From: an uncultured Bacteroidota bacterium
Lineage (GTDB): Bacteria > Bacteroidota > Bacteroidia > Flavobacteriales > Flavobacteriaceae
Length of the DNA stretch: 37,208 bases
Assembly (NCBI GenBank): GCA_902587325.1
Contig: CACIKV010000012.1
Location: 1 to 37,208 of the forward strand
Direction: 5' to 3'
Notes under the pieces: generated by a model
The model's input: the letters and a program-made list of their open reading frames with translations, nothing else
Told to the model about the DNA's origin: nothing
Databases searched by the model: none
Shown: piece by piece, positions 33,505 to 37,208 of the stretch
Position numbering within the stretch: position 1 is the first letter of the stretch
Layout: each line of letters begins with the position of its first letter
Translations under genes and position numbers: made by a program

Positions 33505-34779
33505 ATGGCCGATCAAAAAATATATGATTTAATATTACCTAAAATGGGTGAGAGTGTAGATGAAGCTACAATTGTAAATTGGTTAAAAAATGTTGGTGAC
33601 TTGATTAAGGTTGATGATTTTGTTGTTGAAATAGCAACAGATAAAGTTGATTCTGAAGTACCAAGTGATGTTAATGGTAAAATAATTGAATTATGCCACA
33701 AAGTTAACGATGTCGTGAAAGTAGGTGAAACAATTTGTAGAATTGAATTAAATGAATCATTTGACAACAATCAACAGCCAGATTTAATTGATGAAATTCC
33801 AAATATTGAGTTACTAAGTGAAGAAAATAAAAATGAAGAACCATCATCGAATGAAATTTCTAAACCACTGAAAGTTGAAAATCAAAAATATATTTCTCCT
33901 CTTGTAAGAAGTATTGCTTTAAAAGAAAACATAAGCAAAGATGAATTGTTAAAAATAAGTGGTTCTGGTAAAGAGGGAAGAATAACTAAAAATGATATAT
34001 TAAAGCATATTAAATTGTCTAACAATTTTGAATTTAATAAAAACTCTAATCTAAAATCCTCTTTTGAAGATAAATCTACAATAAGAGATTTGACAAGAAT
34101 GGAAAAGATTCTTGCTGAACATATGGTTAATAGCAGAAAAATTTCTCCTCATGTTCAATCTTTTATTGAATTGGATGTCACTAGTCTTTGGGATTGGAGG
34201 AATAGTATTAAAGATGAGTTTTTAAAAAAAGAAAACAATAAATTAACCATTACCCATGTTTTTATCAAAGTTGTAGCTGAAGTTTTAAGAGAATTTCCAA
34301 TTCTTAATTCAAGTTTGAAGGATGATAAAATATATACTAAGAATGAAATCAATATTGGGGTTGCAACAGCTCTTTCAAATGGTAATTTGATTGTACCTGT
34401 TTTAAAGAATTCTGATCAATTAAGTCTAGTTGGAGTAGTTAAAAAAACAAATGAATTAATTAAAAAAGCTCGCAATAACAACTTAAATCCCGACGATGTT
34501 GTTGATGGAACATACACGATAACAAATGTTGGAGTTTTTGATACTCTTACTGGTATACCAATTATTAATCAACCTCAGGCAGGTATTCTTGCAATTGGTT
34601 CAATATCAAAAAAACCTGCAGTCATTGAAACAGAAAAAGGAGATTTTATTGGTATAAGAAGAAAAATGATTTTATGTCATAGTTATGATCACAGAATAAT
34701 TAACGGTGCAACTGGAGGACTTTTCTTGAAAAGAATCAAGGAAAATATTGAGAATTGGAATCCAAAAACACAAATTTAG
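33505..34779 (+). CDS. Dihydrolipoamide acyltransferase (E2) of a 2-oxo acid dehydrogenase complex
   Basis: A 424-residue E2 core protein. An N-terminal lipoyl domain (residues 1-82) carries the lipoylated Lys47 in I-A-T-D-K-V-D-S-E-V. A flexible acidic linker follows, then a peripheral subunit-binding domain (Y-I-S-P-L-V-R-S-I-A through G-K-E-G-R-I-T-K-N-D-I-L at about 129-168) and the acyltransferase domain from about 190. The active-site motif reads D-H-R-I-I-N-G: His396 is present but the Asp usual two positions before the following Gly-Ala region (HxxxD) is Asn400. The type (branched-chain, 2-oxoglutarate or pyruvate) is not certain; overall it looks most like the flavobacterial branched-chain or generic E2. 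No E1 or E3 gene is nearby. Confidence 0.9.
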   Translation: MADQKIYDLILPKMGESVDEATIVNWLKNVGDLIKVDDFVVEIATDKVDSEVPSDVNGKIIELCHKVNDVVKVGETICRIELNESFDNNQQPDLIDEIPNIELLSEENKNEEPSSNEISKPLKVENQKYISPLVRSIALKENISKDELLKISGSGKEGRITKNDILKHIKLSNNFEFNKNSNLKSSFEDKSTIRDLTRMEKILAEHMVNSRKISPHVQSFIELDVTSLWDWRNSIKDEFLKKENNKLTITHVFIKVVAEVLREFPILNSSLKDDKIYTKNEINIGVATALSNGNLIVPVLKNSDQLSLVGVVKKTNELIKKARNNNLNPDDVVDGTYTITNVGVFDTLTGIPIINQPQAGILAIGSISKKPAVIETEKGDFIGIRRKMILCHSYDHRIINGATGGLFLKRIKENIENWNPKTQI

Positions 34780-34790
34780 AAGAATTGCTA

Positions 34791-35573
34791 ATGTCTTTTT
34801 TAAAAAATTTAACAAAGTCTATTTGTTTCTTTGATCTTGAAACAACAGGTATAAGTATTGTAAATGATAGAATTGTAGAAATTTCTGTCTTAAAAATTCA
34901 AAAAAATAGTCAAGAAATTTCAAAAACTTGGTTAGTCAATCCAACAATTCCAATACCTAAAGTAGTCTCTTCTATACATGGAATTACCGATGAAATGGTC
35001 AAAGATCAACCAACATTTAAAGATGTAGCCGATGAAATATTTTCTTTTATGAAAGGTTGTGATTTAGCAGGTTTTAACTCAAATAAATTTGACGTACCCA
35101 TGTTGGCTGAAGAATTTATAAGAGTTGAAAAGGATTTAGAAATATCAAAAGTAAAATTAATTGACGTACAAAATATTTTTCATAAAAAGGAGAAAAGGAC
35201 TTTATCTGCCGCATACAAATTTTATTGTAATAAAAATCATGATAATGCTCATTCATCAATGTCAGATACCAGAGCAACCTACGAAGTTTTGTTAGCTCAA
35301 TTAGATAAGTATGAAGATCTTGAGCAGAACGTTGATTTTTTATCTAAATTTTCAACTCAAAAAAAATTTGTTGATTTGGCAGGATTTATTTATTTAAGTT
35401 CTGATTTAAAACCAACTTTTTCGTTCGGTAAGTACAAGGGAAAAAAAGTTGAAGAAATTATTCAAACTGATCCAGGATATTTTAGTTGGATACTAAATGC
35501 AGATTTTCCAAGATACACTAAGAATATTTTAAATAAAATTAGATTAAGTAAGATAAATAATAAATTGTCATGA
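34791..35573 (+). CDS. DEDDh 3'-5' exonuclease with ExoX-like C-terminal domain
   Basis: A 260-residue protein from the ATG at 34791. The nuclease domain has Exo I F-D-L-E-T-T-G (Asp15, Glu17), Exo II G-F-N-S-N-K-F-D (Asp101) and Exo III H-S-S-M-S-D (His154, Asp159), the complete DEDDh set of the DnaQ family. After about residue 195 comes a short second domain, P-T-F-S-F-G-K-Y-K-G-K-K-V then D-P-G-Y-F-S-W-I-L, resembling the C-terminal domain of exodeoxyribonuclease X. This suggests a repair or processing exonuclease, not the polymerase III proofreading subunit alone. It lies 11 bases after the E2 gene and overlaps the FAH gene by four bases (ATGA). Confidence 0.9.
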   Translation: MSFLKNLTKSICFFDLETTGISIVNDRIVEISVLKIQKNSQEISKTWLVNPTIPIPKVVSSIHGITDEMVKDQPTFKDVADEIFSFMKGCDLAGFNSNKFDVPMLAEEFIRVEKDLEISKVKLIDVQNIFHKKEKRTLSAAYKFYCNKNHDNAHSSMSDTRATYEVLLAQLDKYEDLEQNVDFLSKFSTQKKFVDLAGFIYLSSDLKPTFSFGKYKGKKVEEIIQTDPGYFSWILNADFPRYTKNILNKIRLSKINNKLS

Positions 35574-36181
35574 AAATTATTTGCGTTGGTCAAAACTATT
35601 TGAATCATATTAAAGAACTTAATTCAAAAAGAAATAAATCACCTATCCTTTTTTTAAAGCCTGATTCAAGTATTATTCAAAAAAACCAACCCTTTTTTAT
35701 TCCTGAATTTTCAAAAGAAATTCACTATGAAGCTGAAATAATTTTAAAGTTTGATAAACTTGGTAAACATATCGACAAAAAGTTTTCCAATAAGTATTAT
35801 AATCAAATATCTCTGGGAATAGATTTTACAGCCAGAGACTTACAAGAAAAACTTAAAAAATCAGGTCAGCCCTGGGAGAAAGCAAAGTCTTTTGACAACT
35901 CTGCTTTAGTTGGAGATTGGATAGATGTAAATAATTTTCAAGATATAAATGATATTAACTTTTGTCTAAAGTTAAATAATGAAATAGTGCAGTCAAGTAA
36001 CAGTTCTAATATGATTTGGAAAATAGATGATTTAGTCACTGAAGTGTCTAATTACTTCACATTGAAAATCGGTGATATTTTATTTACTGGGACACCTGAA
36101 GGTGTTGGAAAAGTTAGCATTGGAGATGTTCTGGACGGTTTTCTTGAAGAAAAGAAAGTTTTTTCAATTAAAATAAAATGA
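35570..36181 (+). CDS. Fumarylacetoacetate hydrolase (FAH) family protein
   Basis: A 203-residue protein with the compact YcgM-type FAH fold. It starts K-I-I-C-V-G-Q-N-Y and has the metal-binding Y-E-A-E-I (Glu54, Glu56), G-I-D-F-T-A-R-D-L-Q (Asp85) and the C-terminal T-G-T-P-E-G-V-G-K-V. Relatives hydrolyse or decarboxylate acylpyruvates or oxaloacetate-like 2-oxo acids with a divalent metal. The substrate is not readable. It is coupled by ATGA overlaps at both ends, to the exonuclease and to the CinA-domain gene. Confidence 0.9.
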   Translation: MKIICVGQNYLNHIKELNSKRNKSPILFLKPDSSIIQKNQPFFIPEFSKEIHYEAEIILKFDKLGKHIDKKFSNKYYNQISLGIDFTARDLQEKLKKSGQPWEKAKSFDNSALVGDWIDVNNFQDINDINFCLKLNNEIVQSSNSSNMIWKIDDLVTEVSNYFTLKIGDILFTGTPEGVGKVSIGDVLDGFLEEKKVFSIKIK

Positions 36182-36645
36182 TTTTAGATAAGATTTTTGA
36201 TTTTTTTTTAATCAATAACTTTTCACTATCAGCTGTAGAGAGTGTGACTGGTGGAAAATTATCTAGTACAATAATTAAAAAATCAGGAGCATCAAATTTT
36301 TTTAAAGGTTCTTTAGTTACTTACTCAACAGAATCCAAAAAAAATATTCTTCAAATTAATAAAGATTTGTTATATAATTTTTCACCCGTTAGCGAGGAAA
36401 TATCACGTGAGATGGTAAAATCGGGAAAAAAAATATTAAATACTGATTATTGTATTTCCACTACTGGAAACGCAGGTCCTTCAGCCAATGATAACTATTC
36501 AAAAGTTGGTCAAATATTTATTTCAATCGCAACTCCAAAAAAAATAACTACTGAGGAATTATATTTAACTGGACCAAGAGAAGAAATAATTGAAATTATT
36601 GTAGAAAAATCACTTAAACTGCTATTAGAAAATCTAGTAGAATAA
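36178..36645 (+). CDS. CinA C-terminal domain protein (nicotinamide-nucleotide amidase)
   Basis: A 155-residue stand-alone version of the CinA C-terminal domain, also called PncC/YgaD. It shows L-S-A-V-E-S-V-T-G-G-K-L-S-S at about 17-30, F-F-K-G-S-L-V-T-Y-S, P-V-S-E-E-I-S-R-E-M, the S-T-T-G-N-A-G-P-S catalytic-region block, and V-G-Q-I-F-I-S-I-A. The family deamidates NMN to nicotinate mononucleotide, recycling NAD. No N-terminal MoCF-like CinA domain is present here. The start overlaps the FAH stop by four bases. A promoter for rpmB begins right after the stop. Confidence 0.88.
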   Translation: MILDKIFDFFLINNFSLSAVESVTGGKLSSTIIKKSGASNFFKGSLVTYSTESKKNILQINKDLLYNFSPVSEEISREMVKSGKKILNTDYCISTTGNAGPSANDNYSKVGQIFISIATPKKITTEELYLTGPREEIIEIIVEKSLKLLLENLVE

Positions 36646-36646
36646 A

Positions 36647-36678
36647 TTTGTCAATACTGTAAAAAAGTTGTTTATTTG
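36647..36678 (+). promoter_or_regulatory. Candidate rpmB-rpmG promoter (TTTG - 20 bases - TTTATTTG)
   Basis: TTTG at 36647-36650 and TTTATTTG at 36671-36678 are spaced 20 bases apart; the -7 box differs from TAnnTTTG at one base. The predicted start near 36682 gives an 18-base leader before the rpmB ATG at 36700. Confidence 0.55.
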
Positions 36679-36699
36679 CATCCCTAAAGACAATATAAC

Positions 36700-36936
36700 A
36701 TGTCAAAAATTTGTCAGATATCAGGTAAGAAAGTTCAGTTTGGAAATAACGTTTCTAAATCTATTAATAAAACAAAAAGAAGGTTTAACGCCAATATTGT
36801 TTCAAAAAAATTTTATATTCCTGAAGAGAATAAATGGATTAAACTGAAGGTTTCTACATCTGTTCTGAAGACAATTAATAAAAAAGGTATAAGTGCTGTT
36901 TTGAAAGAAGCTAAAGAAAAAGGTATTAAATTGTAA
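36700..36936 (+). CDS. rpmB: 50S ribosomal protein bL28
   Basis: A 78-residue basic protein with the bL28 layout: [19 protein letters not shown] at the start, then T-K-R-R-F-N-A-N-I and [16 protein letters not shown]. It binds 23S rRNA near the E site. First of a bL28-bL33-DUF4295 group; rpmG follows after four bases. Confidence 0.97.
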   Translation: MSKICQISGKKVQFGNNVSKSINKTKRRFNANIVSKKFYIPEENKWIKLKVSTSVLKTINKKGISAVLKEAKEKGIKL

Positions 36937-36940
36937 AATA

Positions 36941-37123
36941 ATGGCCAAAAAAGGAAATAGAGTTCAAGTTATTTTGGAATGCACAGAACATAAAGATTCT
37001 GTTAAACCAGGAACATCTAGATATATTTCAACTAAGAATAAGAAGAATTCACCTGAAAGATTAGAATTAAAAAAATTCAATCCGATATTAAAAAAATATA
37101 CAATCCATAAAGAAATTAAATAA
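36941..37123 (+). CDS. rpmG: 50S ribosomal protein bL33
   Basis: A 60-residue basic protein: [17 protein letters not shown], then the [13 protein letters not shown] motif and [20 protein letters not shown]. Only one Cys is visible, so this is a zinc-free (C-minus) type. Its stop shares one base with the next ATG (TAATG). Confidence 0.97.
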   Translation: MAKKGNRVQVILECTEHKDSVKPGTSRYISTKNKKNSPERLELKKFNPILKKYTIHKEIK

Positions 37124-37208
37124 TGGCTAAAAAAACTGTTGCTACATTACAAACATCGTCAAAAAAGCTTACTAAAGCCATCAAAATGGTAAAAAGTCCA
37201 AAGTCAGG
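37123..37208 (+). CDS. DUF4295 family protein, cut by the window edge
   Basis: The first 28 codons ([25 protein letters not shown]) of a short basic protein are inside the window. The sequence matches DUF4295, a protein of about 50 residues found in Bacteroidota after rpmB-rpmG. The strong positive charge, the one-base coupling to rpmG and the ribosomal-protein operon suggest a ribosome component. It is a candidate for the Bacteroidota-specific protein bL38 reported from the Flavobacterium johnsoniae ribosome, but I am not certain that DUF4295 is that protein. Confidence 0.85.
   Translation, partial: MAKKTVATLQTSSKKLTKAIKMVKSPKS

Noticed and set aside
1-37208. CRISPR arrays, insertion sequences, prophage, toxin-antitoxin or other defence systems
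   Set aside because: No regular repeats, transposases, phage genes or recognisable defence proteins were seen on either strand.

Overview
The window comes from an AT-rich bacterium (roughly 30% G+C by eye) and looks like a piece of a Flavobacteriia (Bacteroidota) chromosome, probably a streamlined marine-type lineage. The supporting signs are: promoters of the TAnnTTTG type in front of tuf, the tRNA cluster, rpsU and idi; start codons without Shine-Dalgarno sequences; Bacteroidota families such as DUF4295, DUF3467, DUF4369 lipoproteins, 'choice-of-anchor B' lipoproteins and an AGCS symporter with a signal peptide; and the gene orders acd-rpsU-xerC-tRNAs-tuf, exonuclease-FAH-cinA-rpmB-rpmG-DUF4295 and idi-queD. 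No mobile element, CRISPR array, prophage or rRNA gene was found.

Layout. 1-2667 (minus): trpE-trpG-trpD, preceded by a complete transcription attenuator: a 19-residue leader peptide with tandem Trp codons, a strong terminator hairpin with ten U, and a competing upstream arm inside the leader reading frame. 2749-4823 (plus): rhodanese, PspC-like protein and Na+/alanine symporter. 4847-7163: acyl-CoA dehydrogenase, rpsU, Xer-type recombinase. 7226-7557: tRNA-Thr, -Tyr, -Gly, -Thr. 7592-12292: an accessory stretch of small, mostly membrane or exported proteins on both strands (DUF2237, DUF4149-like, CIA30-domain protein, flavodoxin-fold reductase, several unknown small membrane proteins, a large lipoprotein), lying between the tRNA cluster and tuf, which I expect to be close neighbours in this group. 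12404-25105: the translation/transcription block tuf, tRNA-Trp, secE, nusG, rplK, rplA, rplJ, rplL, rpoB, rpoC and a DUF3467 gene. 25108-34779: alternating-strand housekeeping genes (prfC, idi-queD, DUF4369 lipoprotein, htpG, ketoacyl-ACP synthase III, SSS symporter, recR, an E2 acyltransferase). 34791-37208: a tight operon of exonuclease, FAH-family hydrolase, CinA C-terminal domain, rpmB, rpmG and the start of DUF4295.

The most striking signal is the trp attenuator. Arms, leader peptide, Trp codons and U-tract can all be read from the sequence and fit a coherent ribosome-stalling mechanism; TrpE also keeps its Trp feedback motif (LLES), so the operon appears to be controlled by both transcription attenuation and allostery. 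Other points worth a second look are the absence of a Shine-Dalgarno sequence before rpsU (unlike many Flavobacteriia), the insertion between the tRNAs and tuf together with no hpf gene at that site, an Asp-to-Asn change in the E2 active-site motif, a 54-bp antisense overlap between two conserved genes, and almost no space for terminators between convergent genes. Everything was read by eye; no database search or folding program was run.
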